Both the position numbers and the translations under genes were made by a program. A model generated the notes under the pieces. That model was not told the origin of the DNA, did not search any database, and was given only the letters and a program-made list of their open reading frames with translations. Shown piece after piece: positions 25,825 to 36,210 of a stretch of 64,000 nt of DNA. Location of the stretch: the NCBI RefSeq assembly GCF_041146395.1, contig NC_090989.1:170791001-170855000 (forward strand), given 5' to 3'. The stretch's first letter is position 1, and every line of letters starts with the position of its first letter. This DNA is from Eulemur rufifrons (Eukaryota > Chordata > Mammalia > Primates > Lemuridae).

Positions 25825-26163
25825 ATAAACAACAATAGCACTTACTATCTCACGTAGTTTCTGTGAGTCAGGAGCAGTTCATCCAAGTGACTGTGGCTCA
25901 GGGTCTCGCACGTGGCTGCAGTCCCAATGTTGGCCAAGGCTATAGTCAGTCATCTGAAGGCTCGACGGAAGCTGAAGGATCTGCTTCTATGATGGCTCAC
26001 TAATACGGTTATTGACAAGAGACCTCGGTTCCTCACCACATGGGACCTTTCCAAAAGGTTGTCTTGCATGTCCTCATAATATAGCAGCTAGCTTAACCCC
26101 AAGCACGTGACCCAGGAAAGCAAGGCAGAAGCCACAATGTCTTTTATGACCTAGCCTTGGGAG
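25825..26163 (-). mobile_element. MLT1-type MaLR LTR, first part
   Basis: This is antisense MLT1: 'actatctcacgtagtttctg', 'tgactgtggctcagggtctc', 'cagtcatctgaaggctcgac', 'cctcaccacatgggacc' and 'cttttatgacctagccttgg'. It is interrupted at 26164 by an Alu-derived monomer and resumes at 26349. Confidence 0.85.
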
Positions 26164-26181
26164 TGACACTCTGTCATTTCT

Positions 26182-26330
26182 TATTTATTTATTTATTTAT
26201 TTATTTTAACTTTTTAGAGACAGGGTCTTGCTCTATTGCCCAGGCTAGTCTTGAACTCCTGGCCTCAAGGGAGCCTCCTGCTCAGCCTCTCAAAGTGCTG
26301 GGAATATAGGAGTGAGCCACCACACTAGGC
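26182..26330 (-). mobile_element. Alu right-arm monomer with (TTTA)n tail
   Basis: A single Alu-like arm in antisense ('gagacagggtcttgctctat', 'gtcttgaactcctggcctc', 'caaagtgctgggaatatagg') follows a (TTTA)n tail. No second arm is present. Flanking 18-mers at 26164-26181 and 26331-26348 ('tgacactctgtcatttct' and 'tgacacgctgccatttct') differ at two bases. They mark insertion as a monomer into the MLT1 LTR. The linker-to-arm layout fits a right-arm (FRAM-like) monomer or an internally deleted Alu. Confidence 0.8.
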
Positions 26331-26348
26331 TGACACGCTGCCATTTCT

Positions 26349-26478
26349 ACCACATATTATTGGCTCAAATGTCAGTCCTATTCAGTTTGGGAGGCGACTA
26401 TACAAGGGCATGAATACAAAGAGGGGAGAATTATTGGGAGGAGAGGAGGGCATCTTGGAGGCTGGCTACACAACTGGC
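26349..26478 (-). mobile_element. MLT1-type MaLR LTR, second part
   Basis: It continues the split LTR: 'ccacatattattggctcaaa', 'gactatacaagggcatgaat', 'gggcatcttggaggctggc'. These match the 5' part of MLT1 read in antisense. Confidence 0.85.
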
Positions 26479-27117
26479 TAGGTTAGAATACGTATTCACT
26501 GAAACTCTTAAATTAACACTAAACACAGTGTTTGGAGTAAAAGAAGAAAGACATCTTGGGTGAGCCAGTGTCTGTTAATTGCTTATGATAGTATGCACAG
26601 TGGAGAAAATAAATGGGGTATGAAATGCACTCCTGTTCTTTCAAAGAGTTGAATCTAGGTGAGACGCCAAGAGTTGCACATGGAATAATTAGAGAAAGAG
26701 CAATTCGGGTGACAAGCTGATTCTAAATACAACAGAGGTTCAGAAAAAAAAGAAATAATAGGTTGGATGAGGTAGGGGAAAGTCTCTCTCCACTCTTTAC
26801 AAATAAAGATTTAGCTCAAGGTAGCATCCTTAACCACCCACTTTATAGACTACAGGCAGGACTTTTTCCAAACATTCATTTGATGTTAGCAAGTGGTTTA
26901 ACAGGACTAATGGCCCAGTAAGCCTTAAAAAAAGGCTCCTAACCTAATTATAAAACCAAGTCCCTCTTATATTGGGCTATTTCCTGGATGTCAGACTGCT
27001 GGGCTGAGAAGAAAAGATCAAAAAGGCAGGAGGGAGGGGCTGTTCTAAAGAGGAACATCAAAATCATCTTGTGACCCAACACCAGCAAGGAATCTGCACC
27101 AATCTGATCTGCATTCC
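26479..27117. other. Unique DNA, no gene seen
   Basis: No repeat and no credible frame was recognised. Confidence 0.4.
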
Positions 27118-27580
27118 ACAAGTATTTATTTAACAGTAGCTATTATAATCCAGGCACCGTGCTAGGTCCAGACACAGTACGAACAAGACAGATACCAGAG
27201 TATCCATTCAGTGTATCAGGAAAGACAAAAAAAAGTAAAAATTCCACTACAGGAACAATGAGCATTACTGTGACAAGGAAAGCAAGGGGAACAATTAGAT
27301 CACAGAAGAGGTATTAACATTTCCCCAAATCTAGCATATTAGGAAAGGAAGGGCACCCAAAATGACACTGAAGCTAAAATCTGAAGTAGGTAGTAACGGT
27401 TAGCGAGGAAAAATAAGCAAGAAAGAATATTCCAGGCAGAAAGAGAAACATGTTTTCAGGCCAAAGGCTAGAGAACAAGGTGAATTTAAGGAACTGAAAA
27501 AAGTTTAGTGGTTAGAATGCAGAATGAAAGGGGGCAGATGGAAAAAGCAGAGAAGAATAGCCTGATAGATTGCATTCTCT
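27118..27580 (+). repeat. Ancient interspersed repeat, first part
   Basis: The stretch begins 'caagtatttatttaacag', with 'atccaggcaccgtgctagg', and later has 'gaatattccaggcagaaag' and 'aggccaaaggctagagaac'. It matches a well-known old mammalian LINE-like repeat whose name I will not guess. The same repeat seems to resume after the LTR at about 28031. Confidence 0.5.
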
Positions 27581-27584
27581 GTAG

Positions 27585-28030
27585 CAAACGCCATCAAGAG
27601 GTAGAGTCTATTTCCTCATCCTTTGAATTGTGGCTGGCCTGGGACTTGCCTTGACCGACAGTGACGGTGACTCTGAGTGAGCTCCACAGCATGGGCCTTA
27701 GGGGGCCTTGCCCCTTCCACCTTCACTCTTTGGGAACGTAGCCCTGAAACCGCCAAGGAAGGAAGCCAGTCTAGCCTACTGGAGAAAAGGAGACCATGTG
27801 CAAGAGAACGGAGGTGCCCTCGTGGACAGCCAGTACCAAGGCCAGACATGTGAGGGAGGTCCCCTCGGACCACCTAGATCAGCCATTCTGCAGGTGAATA
27901 CAGCAGGTGCGTGAGCCCAGGTGAAATCAGCCCAAAAACTATCTGGCCAACCCACAAAATCACGAGAAATAACAAAGCATGGGTTTCCTAAAGCCACTAA
28001 GCTAGTTTCGGGGGCTTTGTGAGGCAGCAT
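27585..28030 (+). mobile_element. Probable MaLR-type LTR, sense
   Basis: Order of motifs: 'ttgaattgtggctggcctgg', 'gacttgccttgaccgac', 'ggaggtgccctcgtggac', 'aatcacgagaaataacaaag' and 'taaagccactaagctagttt' followed by 'gggctttgtgaggcagcata'. The last three are the polyadenylation end and 3' terminus of an MLT1-like LTR. Overlapping frames on both strands (27616-28192) are chance. Confidence 0.65.
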
Positions 28031-28140
28031 AGGGAAAGAGGCCAGATCACAGAGGACCAGGTTAAGGACTGTGACCTTCATCCTGAAATCAATGGAGAGC
28101 CATGGAAGGGTTTTAAGAACAAAATAACATAAAGCATTAG
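28031..28140 (+). repeat. Ancient interspersed repeat, second part
   Basis: The stretch 'gaggccagatcacagaggac', 'aaggactgtgaccttcatcc' and 'gagagccatggaagggtttt' continues the repeat begun at 27118. It shows that the MaLR LTR inserted into it. Confidence 0.5.
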
Positions 28141-31100
28141 TACCACAGACACAGTGCCGAGGCCAACAAACTTCCCAAGACCCTAGAAACACTACGAATG
28201 TGTTAGTGGGAGGGGATGGACTACAAAATACAAAGAGGAAATGACAAAATCAGAATTCCTAAGTGTTTCGCTAGATGTCTGCAATCCACGGCAGGTCAGC
28301 TACAAACCAATTCTTACGTAGTTATGTATATTTCACCTGGAGGGTGGGCATATTTTAATATATTAGTCATAGAGAGGGACTTCCCAAAGTACCTTGTACC
28401 TTCAAAGTCTTTAAATAGCCAAGATAGGAACAGAGAGAAGGGCTCCTAAGGGAGGGCAGCACGAAAAGAGACAAAAAGGCTTCCTACGCCAAGGTGCAGA
28501 TCCACCAGCGGAGCAAGGAAAACACTGTATTTGTCTTGCCAGCCAACATTTTTAAAAGTCCAGCAAAATTTGAATCAAACTGTGTTTTTTTTTTTTTTTA
28601 GTGTCTATCTAATTTTCTCTAGAGACAGTATCTTTCCCCCAATGATGAGCAAGTCTGTACAGCTAACCAAAAACACAGCACCGGTGTGGCTCTACCAGAG
28701 AGAGAACCTCACCAGGAAGGTAAACCAGCAAAAGACAGGGAGGCCTGTACTCTGCGATCCAAATTCCAATAGCGTGTTATTACCTCCTGAGATTTCCAAG
28801 AGCTGTCAAAAGAGTGGCAGCTGGACAGACACCTTGAAAATGCTGGCGACCTACTTGCAGACCTCAGCGGGCCCCTCCCTGTCACTTTGCTCTTGCTCTT
28901 TTGCCTCCGATTTCCAAGGCTTGCTGGCTTTGTCTGTTTTGAATGGCAGTGCTCAGTGTTCGGCTAAGGAAATCCTCTCGTTCCCCAGCTGGCTCACCAG
29001 GAAATTGTTTAGAAGTCAGCTTTTTCCTGGAGGTGGCCGGCCTGCCCGCGAGGAGAGAAAGAAGGAGGTTGTCTCTGGGGCTGAGCGCACTCCCGTGGCC
29101 AGCCAATTTGCAGAGGATGGTCTGACCGCAGGGCCACAGGCGGCCTCCACGGGGTGCTTGTGTGTTTGCCAGGTGGCTTGCTTTGCATAAGCACAACCAC
29201 AGCTCACTATGCCTCACCTGCTAAAGAGAATTTTTAAGCCACATCCTTTATTTTTATTTTGTGGATTTTTTAACTTACAACTTAATTAACTTCTGACAAA
29301 CAGGAGAGCCACTGCAGAGGGTGATGCTTCAGACAAAGAAGTGGGAAGAGATAGATAATAAAATTGTACCAAAACTAAGTAAGATTTTACCTCAGGGACA
29401 TTGTTCTTTTAGATGACTGCCTTAGCTAAAAAGAGTTATAAATAGGTGAAGTCAAGCTATCATTCCACTTATGGGAAATAAAATACGGCAATTATTTTAT
29501 TTTTTGGCCATCCAAACAACTTGGCAATATCTTTTATTTTTTCATACACATTTTTTTAAAAGAAAAAGAGCAGTTGTCAGAATCAAGAGAATATGGACAA
29601 AATAATACTGCATTAAGGAATAAATGTTTGACCAGATATTATGACCTTAAGAATATATTCCGTATTATATGTCGATACAATAATCCTTCCTGCAAAGTTC
29701 AAATACATAGGAGGAAGACAAACTTTAAGTCACTGAAAACGTTTGTCAATTATCTAAGCTACAAATAAAAATGGAGCTTCCATGAGAAGTAAAGAATTTG
29801 ATCAGTAGACAGGAACAAATTCTTTCAATTTAATTAAGTTAACGAAAATGTTACTTTGGGGGAAAATGTGAAATGTGCTTGTTTAAGGACCTTGAACAAT
29901 GAGCTCTGTTATCACTTATCTGTTCAAGGTAATTCAAGTACTACGTGCAGGCTGAGGATGGACAAGGTGACTAACCTCTGAATGTCCCCTTCGGTCTTAG
30001 GATGACATACTATGGGACTTTTGATACTTTTTCCTTTTCTGCATTGAGACAGGACAATGTAAAGCCCAGAATAAAATAAACTATCAAGCACGCACTTCTT
30101 GAATGAAAACCTCTTATAATAAACCTAGATGGGACACCCTAATTATCTAAGGCTTGAAGATGTACTCGTGCACTGGTGTACCAATGACATAAGATTTATT
30201 TATAGTTTTCCTGAGACTCATCAAACATTTCCTGCAATGAGACCACGTCACTGTAATCGTTTTATTATGATAGGCTGGCAGGGCATAAGGGGAAAACGGT
30301 CCTCAAAGACAAAAGAACAAGGTTCTGGCGGGTGTCTTTATAGCAGAGGGCAGTGCATATTTTTTTAGTGAGGATGCAACCATTGTAGGTAAACAGCAGG
30401 AACTCTCTCCTGATGCTACATCCCGTCCTGTTTAACTCATTAAGAGACCCTAAGCCACTAGAGTAAACACTAGCACTAGCAATTCTTTTGTGACTCTACA
30501 CCAAAGCCATTTTATTATGACTATATAAATGAAGAGAAAAACAAACCAGTCTACTTTTATTTTAAACTAACATAGATCCTGCATGGAACGGGCTACTCAG
30601 ATCATCAATGAAATACACTGTTTTGAACTTACTGTGGCCCCACAGTTGTCCATGAAAAGCCTTTTTATTTATTTACCTTTTATATTAATTGCCTTATATT
30701 TATAATTCCTGCAAATTTCCACATTTCCATTACTATGAGCAGGAAGACCAATCCAGCCAAATGCATAATGCTAATTATTAAAAAACATACAAGCTATATA
30801 TCACCAACGAGATCGTTATTTTATAGTCTTTTGTGTTTACACTGTGAGGAAAAGAAAATCAATAACCCAGTGCTAATTCCAGACAAATTATAAACAGCTA
30901 AACGTAGATGACTGCACTTGATCTTCAATTACTCATAAACAGACTAAATAATAAAAAGGATCCTGAAGAAACATTGTCAAAAAAAACCCTGGAGATGGTT
31001 TATTTTCCAACTTCACAGAAGATATTTCTATGGCGAATGTTCAATTATAAGCCCATCTAAATCATGAAGTAGGAATGCCATGGGCAATATAAATACCAAC

Positions 31101-31700
31101 TCCTACTTCTCCATACTCAGACAGCCCCTGTGATCTTCCTTGGAATGTGTCATCTGCATCTAAAACCCTTTCAGAAAGGAAAGCACGATTGATTTGGGGA
31201 GTAAAAAGACACAAGCAGTCATGGTATCAAGTCTAATGAGGGCTTGGAAGCAAAGCTGACATTCCTCATATTCTTTGAACCCCAGAGTAAGCGCACTGCA
31301 GCCACTTGATAAATGGTTGTTCATAATATTACTAAGCTTCAGGATCATTTTATAGTCTCTGGAGATCAAGGAAGAATAAAACACGAAAGAAGAATCTCAA
31401 GTGACTAAAATGAAAAAAATGAAAGAAGAATCTTGAACGATCCATGTGGCAGAGACTGCAAATTGTCTGTTGTCTGTACTACCCCTTTGTCCCTTAGTAA
31501 CAGAACTTGTACATCATTGGCAACCGTGTGCCAACAGCTGGGCTAGGTGACCATGCGGGAGAAAACGTCTTAAAGCACCAGAGTGACACTCAGGAGGTTG
31601 CTCACCAAACCCTACTTCTTATTCCAAGCAAAGCAGAGCTCACAAGGAAAGCCACACTAGGAATGGCCGCTCAAAGAATTTACTATTTACACGTAAGGGG
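28141..31700. other. 3.5 kb repeat-poor DNA
   Basis: No interspersed repeat was recognised. The first kilobase is GC-richer and holds the longest plausible frame outside a homopolymer-dominated one (28531-29190, 219 codons). From about 29200 on it is AT-rich with only short chance frames. Confidence 0.4.
28531..29190 (+). other. 219-codon open frame of unknown meaning
   Basis: The frame opens with ATG at 28531, runs through a T14 stretch that encodes a phenylalanine run at about residues 19-24, and stays open to 29190. I recognise no domain, signal peptide or conserved motif; the second half is serine-, leucine- and cysteine-rich. Overlapping minus-strand frames of 111 and 63 codons cover its 3' half, which is typical of chance openness in GC-richer DNA. 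A polypyrimidine tract ending in AG at 28600-28601 and an 'aag/gtaaac' donor-like site at 28719/28720 bracket a possible 118-nt exon. I consider it probably non-coding. Confidence 0.15.
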
Positions 31701-32076
31701 AGTAAGTCAGTCAATTCAGGCTGGGAAAACAAAGTACCATAGATTGGGGAGCTTATAAACTACAGAAATTTACTCCTCACATTTCTGTAGGGTGGAAGTC
31801 CAAGACCAGGGTTCCAGTATGGTGGGGTTCCAGTGAGGACCCTCTTCTGGGCTGCAGACTGCCCTTTTCTCATTGTATCTTCCCACGGCTGAAAAGAACT
31901 TGAAGGAGATCTCTGGGGCCTCTATGAGGACACTAATCTCATTCACGAGGGCTCCACCTGTATGACTTAATTACCTCCCAAAAGTCCCAAAGGTCCCACC
32001 TGCTAATACCATCACATTGTGGGATAGGATTTCAACATATAAATTTGGGGGCAACACAAAGATTCAGTCTATAACA
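31701..32076 (-). mobile_element. MaLR LTR (MST/MLT1 class), antisense
   Basis: Reading plus: 'cagtcaattcaggctggg', 'agtaccatagattgggg', 'cagaaatttactcctcac', 'ggctccacctgtatgac', 'aataccatcacattgtggg' and the end 'gattcagtctataaca'. Reverse-complemented, it begins 'tgttatagactgaatc' as MaLR LTRs do. No internal sequence is attached, so it is a solo LTR. Confidence 0.88.
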
Positions 32077-32084
32077 GGGGTCCT

Positions 32085-32235
32085 ATACTTTCCTACTAAG
32101 ATTGTTTCTTCATCTTTAAAATTGGTAACATTTGGAATTTTACTGGACTGTTAGGAGGAATAAACAAAATAATATATGCAAAGCACTTATCAGACTGCCC
32201 AATCCAGAGACAACCCACAAAGTATTAACCATGAT
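32085..32235 (+). repeat. Probable MIR, sense, degraded
   Basis: The stretch 'gtttcttcatctttaaaatt', 'ctgttaggaggaataaac' and 'gcaaagcacttatcagactg' follows a MIR 3' half loosely. Confidence 0.4.
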
Positions 32236-32545
32236 GTAGTTTCGTCATAGCACGTTTCTGTGGAAGATCTCTCAATGCCTCACAAATCCCAAACAGCCCC
32301 TTTTATCTTAAAGTTCAACAATTAGAGAAACTCGAAGAGGTACTACAATTTTCCCGGCAACTGACACCATTTTTCACCTCTTCCCTCTGCCGTCCCTCCC
32401 CACAAATTTATAATTTGACATGAAACAGTATTCAGGAAAAAAAAAATGGTTAATGAAGTCAAGGCACAAAGAATTAGAATTCTATTACCTCTAGTAAAAA
32501 CTACGAGAGTTCACTAAAGCAAACTTGCATCAAATTGCTCCAAAG

Positions 32546-32762
32546 CAGGTTTTCTGAGCATTGGTACTATTGACATTTAAGGCCAGGTATTTCTTTGTTG
32601 TGGGGAACTGTTCCGTGTACTGTAGGATGTTTAAGCAGTATCCCTAGCCTCCACCCTCTAGGTGCCAGTAGCACCCTCTCAGTTGTGATGGCCAACAACA
32701 TGTCCAGACAGTGCCAACTGTCCCCTGGGGGGACACCATAACCCTCCTCTTGAGAACCATTG
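32546..32762 (-). mobile_element. MER5A-type hAT element
   Basis: The termini are 'caggttttctgagcattgg' and 'cttgagaaccattg', with 'actattgacatttaaggcc', 'gtactgtaggatgtttaagc', 'cctctaggtgccagtagc' and 'tgtcccctggggggac' between them. This is the MER5A layout in antisense. It is non-autonomous and diverged. Confidence 0.9.
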
Positions 32763-32890
32763 CTACTTGAACATCACTGCAATGAGAACCCAATTCTACA
32801 GTCTGAAGCTCTTGGGTTTGGCTTCTCTCCTAAATGAAGAAAATAACCTCTTCAGAAATACCAAGTGTTCCCCAATGGCTTTGGGGCATT

Positions 32891-33273
32891 TGTTACGGCA
32901 AGTGTTACAGCGGGTGGTCCCGAGGACAAACCGAGCGGCACACGGAGAGTCGGAGAATCAAGGTTTATTTGCCGGTGGGCTCAGAGGGGTCTCACCACCA
33001 AATTCTGAGCCCGTCTACCCAATTCTTCCCACTTTTATTAAGTTGGGGTGATCCAAGGGGAGGGGGGTCTCAGGTGACAATGCCCGCCAGGTAATGTTTA
33101 GTGTCTGCACTAGGCAATAGGATTAGTGTTATGCTGATGTGTCAAATGTTAGGTCAGTGATATGTTAATGTACAAGGTGTTAGGTTAGTGACATGCTAAT
33201 GTGAGTCCTCCGTGAGGGGTGGGGGTCTCAGTCGGCTGCTGTGCCAAGCAATAGATGGGAGTTTTCCTTATCA
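32891..33273 (-). mobile_element. Solo ERV LTR, antisense (short copy)
   Basis: The reverse complement begins 'tgataaggaaaactccc' and ends 'cacttgccgtaaca', so the element has TG...CA ends. It has a TATA-like 'cttaataaaagtggg' and a polyadenylation signal in 'caaataaaccttgattc'. Perfect 4-bp flanks 'catt' at 32887-32890 and 33274-33277 are the target-site duplication, a length typical of gammaretrovirus-like (ERV1) integration. No gag, pol or env sequence adjoins it. It is the same family as the inverted copy at 35703-36210. By eye their last 170 bases agree at roughly nine in ten positions. Confidence 0.85.
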
Positions 33274-33925
33274 CATTAAAGGAAGAGTATTAACTTTCTT
33301 AAAGAACGCCACATTCTTGACTTAGTCTAAAATGTGCCTAATTCTGTGCCTAACTCAAGGTAAGTGCTTAAGAATCCTGCAACTCTGTTAAGCAGTTTTG
33401 CAATTTCTTAGTAAAATTTAATGAAAAGTGACCTTGAATTGTTTTTCTCTTAAAAGGCAATGTACTTGTTAAGCATGTAAGATAGCAGAGATTGAAAATG
33501 CTATATAAATGCTAATAGCTTTCCAATACCTTTTTTGTAGGGGGGGAAAAAAAAGAACAGAGCCCTCTGGATATATCTCTTCTGCACAAGAAACCTCTAG
33601 AAAGTACCCCCAGCTCACCAAGGAAATGGTAAAAAAAAAAAAAAAAAAAAAGTTACAACATTACAGTGTAAGAGAAGATGGGGGTCATCCCACAACAGGG
33701 GAATGGTCAGGTAACAAAGAAGAATGCCAATTTTGTTGGACAGCACTGAAATGCATAACAGCTAGGCAAAGATTCATTATGTAATATTGGCATCATTCAT
33801 TATATTGAGGATGTTCATTATATAATTGCTGGGGTGGGATGGGAAACATGGAATAGAGAATAAAAACCAAATTCTTCATGTTATAACATATACAAAAAGC
33901 AATAGGGAAACTGGTATGTCATTAA
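33274..33925. other. Unique DNA with A-rich tracts
   Basis: No gene is seen. A poly-A tract of about 21 bases lies at 33630-33651 and a shorter G/A tract at 33539-33556. The frame at 33509-33784 runs through both and is not credible. Confidence 0.4.
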
Positions 33926-34100
33926 GGCAACAGCACTCAACTTTGAGAGCACCAAGGACAGATCTGCTGGGGAGGCCTACTATAAAACGCAGATTCTGTG
34001 GCCTCTCTCCAGAACATTCTGATTCTGAAGGACTAGGGTGTGCCCAGGAATCTGCACTTGTAATGACCACCCAGGAGATGCTGAGGCCAGTGATCTGTTG
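33926..34100. mobile_element. Old hAT-type MER element
   Basis: It has 'agcactcaactttgagagc', 'aaaacgcagattctgtggc', 'aacattctgattctgaagg', 'aggaatctgcacttgtaatg' and 'cccaggagatgctgaggcc'. This follows a short Charlie-type consensus, though the family name is not assigned. Confidence 0.6.
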
Positions 34101-34200
34101 ACCATACGTTCATTCCACAAAAATTTATTGGGTATCCAGTATCTACCAAGTCCTGTTCTAGGTGCTAGAGACAGAGCAGTGAATAAAGCCACATTTGAGA
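34101..34200 (+). repeat. Ancient repeat fragment
   Basis: The stretch 'catacgttcattccacaa', 'aatttattgggtatccag', 'ctgttctaggtgctagagac' and 'agagcagtgaataaagcc' is the same old repeat type as at 27118. Confidence 0.45.
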
Positions 34201-34980
34201 AACGAGTACGAGGGTGGTAATAATTCCTTTAAAATTCTTTAATACTAAAATAGTATTTCTCAAATAAATTCCCCCCCAAAAATCACGAGCCCAAATTTCC
34301 CTGCTCACTAGCTTATTTTTCACTGAAGAGGAAAAGCACATTAGACAGCTCTCTGGGCCTGACCCTAAGGTCAGCCTGCAACGTGGACACGAAGGGTGTG
34401 GAACTGGCTGGCTGGAGAGGGAGAACAGCCACCTAGGGTGGCAATCCAAATGAGGCCCAGGAATTTCCTGCCATTCCTGCACGCTCTCCAGGGCACTGAG
34501 GGCGATGAACGGGAATCAGAAAGGGTGGTGACAGAGGAGGAATAAAAAATATGTTACTTCATTTCACAAGATGCACAAAGCGAAAGAACTTCTGGAAACT
34601 CCAAGTCCTCGTCATCTGCATCTTGCTGGCTGTTGACGCTGACCTCCGAACCCAGTGCCAGGTAGAATTTGCTCCCTGCCTTTCCTGCATTTCATCAGTT
34701 GTTCCCTGGTTGGACATATTAAAGCTTCACTACATCCTGTTTTGGTCCTTTCTCTACCCCACCTGCCTCGGGTAAAAATCTCAGCAAGCTTCTCCAGGTC
34801 TGAAAAAAGCAGAGCCAAGGGTGGCAATGATAGTGTATGGACCACAGCAGCCACCAATAGGTGGCTCAACCCTGTTTGTCTTGGCAATGGCGTTCAGTAA
34901 GCTGTTGGTTATGTCATCTACCCACAAGCCGGCCTCACTGTTGTGCAGTCATCCATTTCCCCAAAAGTGGCATCCTGACA
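34201..34980. other. Unique DNA, no gene seen
   Basis: Several overlapping frames of 70-105 codons occur on both strands, none with a recognisable domain. Confidence 0.4.
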
Positions 34981-35016
34981 CCACACACACAAACACACAC
35001 ACACACACACACACAC
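34981..35016 (+). repeat. (CA)n microsatellite
   Basis: A run of about 17 CA dinucleotides with one 'aaac' interruption ends in 'cccccag'. The frames crossing it encode threonine/histidine runs and are artefacts. Confidence 0.95.
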
Positions 35017-35702
35017 CCCCAGAAGTGCACGCACCAGCCTGCACTGACACCAGAAAAAGTGGGGGGGCCAGGGACAAGAAAAGGAAAAACAGAAAGGATC
35101 CAATCCATGTGGAACCAAACACGTAAGAATTTTAAATACTAAAAATTTTTCTCACCTACAGAGTAAGAAAGTATAGGAAAAAATGGGCAGCTGGAGAATT
35201 TTATCCAGCGAATGAGTTTACACAACACATTTTTAAAGTTAAATCTAAAATCACAAAATAATGAAAGCTAAGCAGTGCCCCAAATTCTACAACTAAAGTG
35301 TTTCATCTCAGGTATTTTATATGAATTAATTTCAATTTACAGCTAAATGTCAAGGAAAATTGGTTTGGTTTCTATATTGTATTAAGTTTGGTGCCTTCCG
35401 GTGCTGAGAAACTTATAAATAAATAACATTTTATCCTTATTGTTATGTAAAATAATTCCCCAGCCTGTGCTTTTTGAAGTTCTTAAAGGAAAGAGAATCC
35501 TGAGGCTGCAGGTGAATTAGTCCTATAAACTGTGGCAAACAGTTCCTGAAAGCAGACTAGCAAAATGCTAACCCGCCTCTGTCTTTTTATATTTATGGTT
35601 GTATCCCTACTACCTTGGGGATGAGAATTTGTAAAACCCCAAACAGAACACGCAAGGTACAAATATCCCCTAAATATAATGAAACGCCTGGAAAAATTAT
35701 AT
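35017..35702. other. Unique AT-rich DNA
   Basis: No gene or assigned repeat is seen between the CA microsatellite and the LTR. Confidence 0.4.
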
Positions 35703-36210
35703 TGATAAGGAAAACCCCCATCTATTACTTAGCACAGCAGCCACCTGAGACCCCCACCCCCCATGGAAGACCCACATCAGCATGATACTAACCTATCACC
35801 TGTCCCATCAACTAATCTATTACCTGGCATATCAGCATAACACTAAACCTATCACCTGTCCCATCAACTAATCTATTACCTGGCATATATGCATAACACT
35901 AAACCTATTACCTGGCCCATCAACTAATCTATTACCTGGCGCATCAGCATAACACTAAACCTATTACCTGGTGCATCAACTATCTGGCCCATCAACATAA
36001 TACCAACCTATTACCTGTTGGGCATTAGTCACCTGAGACCCCACCCCTCGGACCACCCCAACTTAATAAAAGTGGGAAAAATTGGGTAGACGGGGCTCAG
36101 AATTTGGTGGCGAGACCCCTCTGAGCCAGCCGGCGAATAAACCTTGATTCCCCGACTCTCCATGCGCCGGTTTGTCCTCGGGACCACCCGCTGTAACACT
36201 TGCTGGAACA
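35703..36210 (+). mobile_element. Solo ERV LTR, sense (long copy)
   Basis: It begins 'tgataaggaaaaccccc' and ends 'cacttgctggaaca'. A TATA-like 'cttaataaaagtggg' near 36061 and a polyadenylation signal in 'cgaataaaccttgattcc' near 36135 place U3, R and U5 in order. At 508 bp it is 125 bp longer than the inverted copy at 32891-33273. The extra length is largely a 56-bp tandem repeat in the U3 part. Flanking 4-mers are 'atat' and 'atac', one mismatch from a 4-bp duplication. No viral coding sequence adjoins it. The frames at 36029-36278 are LTR shadows. Confidence 0.85.
35806..35973 (+). repeat. 56-bp tandem repeat in LTR U3
   Basis: Three full units start at 35806, 35862 and 35918, each beginning 'catcaactaatctattacc' and containing 'cataacactaaacct'. 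A shortened fourth unit follows from 35974 and a partial one precedes. Units differ at only a few bases, so the array is recent or homogenised. U3 tandem repeats in retroviral LTRs often carry enhancer sites. Confidence 0.92.

Noticed and set aside
32767..33094. Frames sharing similar peptides (around VLQRVVPRTN) with frames at 36029-36278, suggesting a gene family
   Set aside because: Both are translations of the two copies of one LTR, in its antisense direction. LTR ends are non-coding, so this is not a gene family.
33274..35702. Interval between the two LTRs as a proviral body
   Set aside because: The LTRs face in opposite directions, each has its own flanking duplication, and no retroviral coding sequence is recognisable between them.
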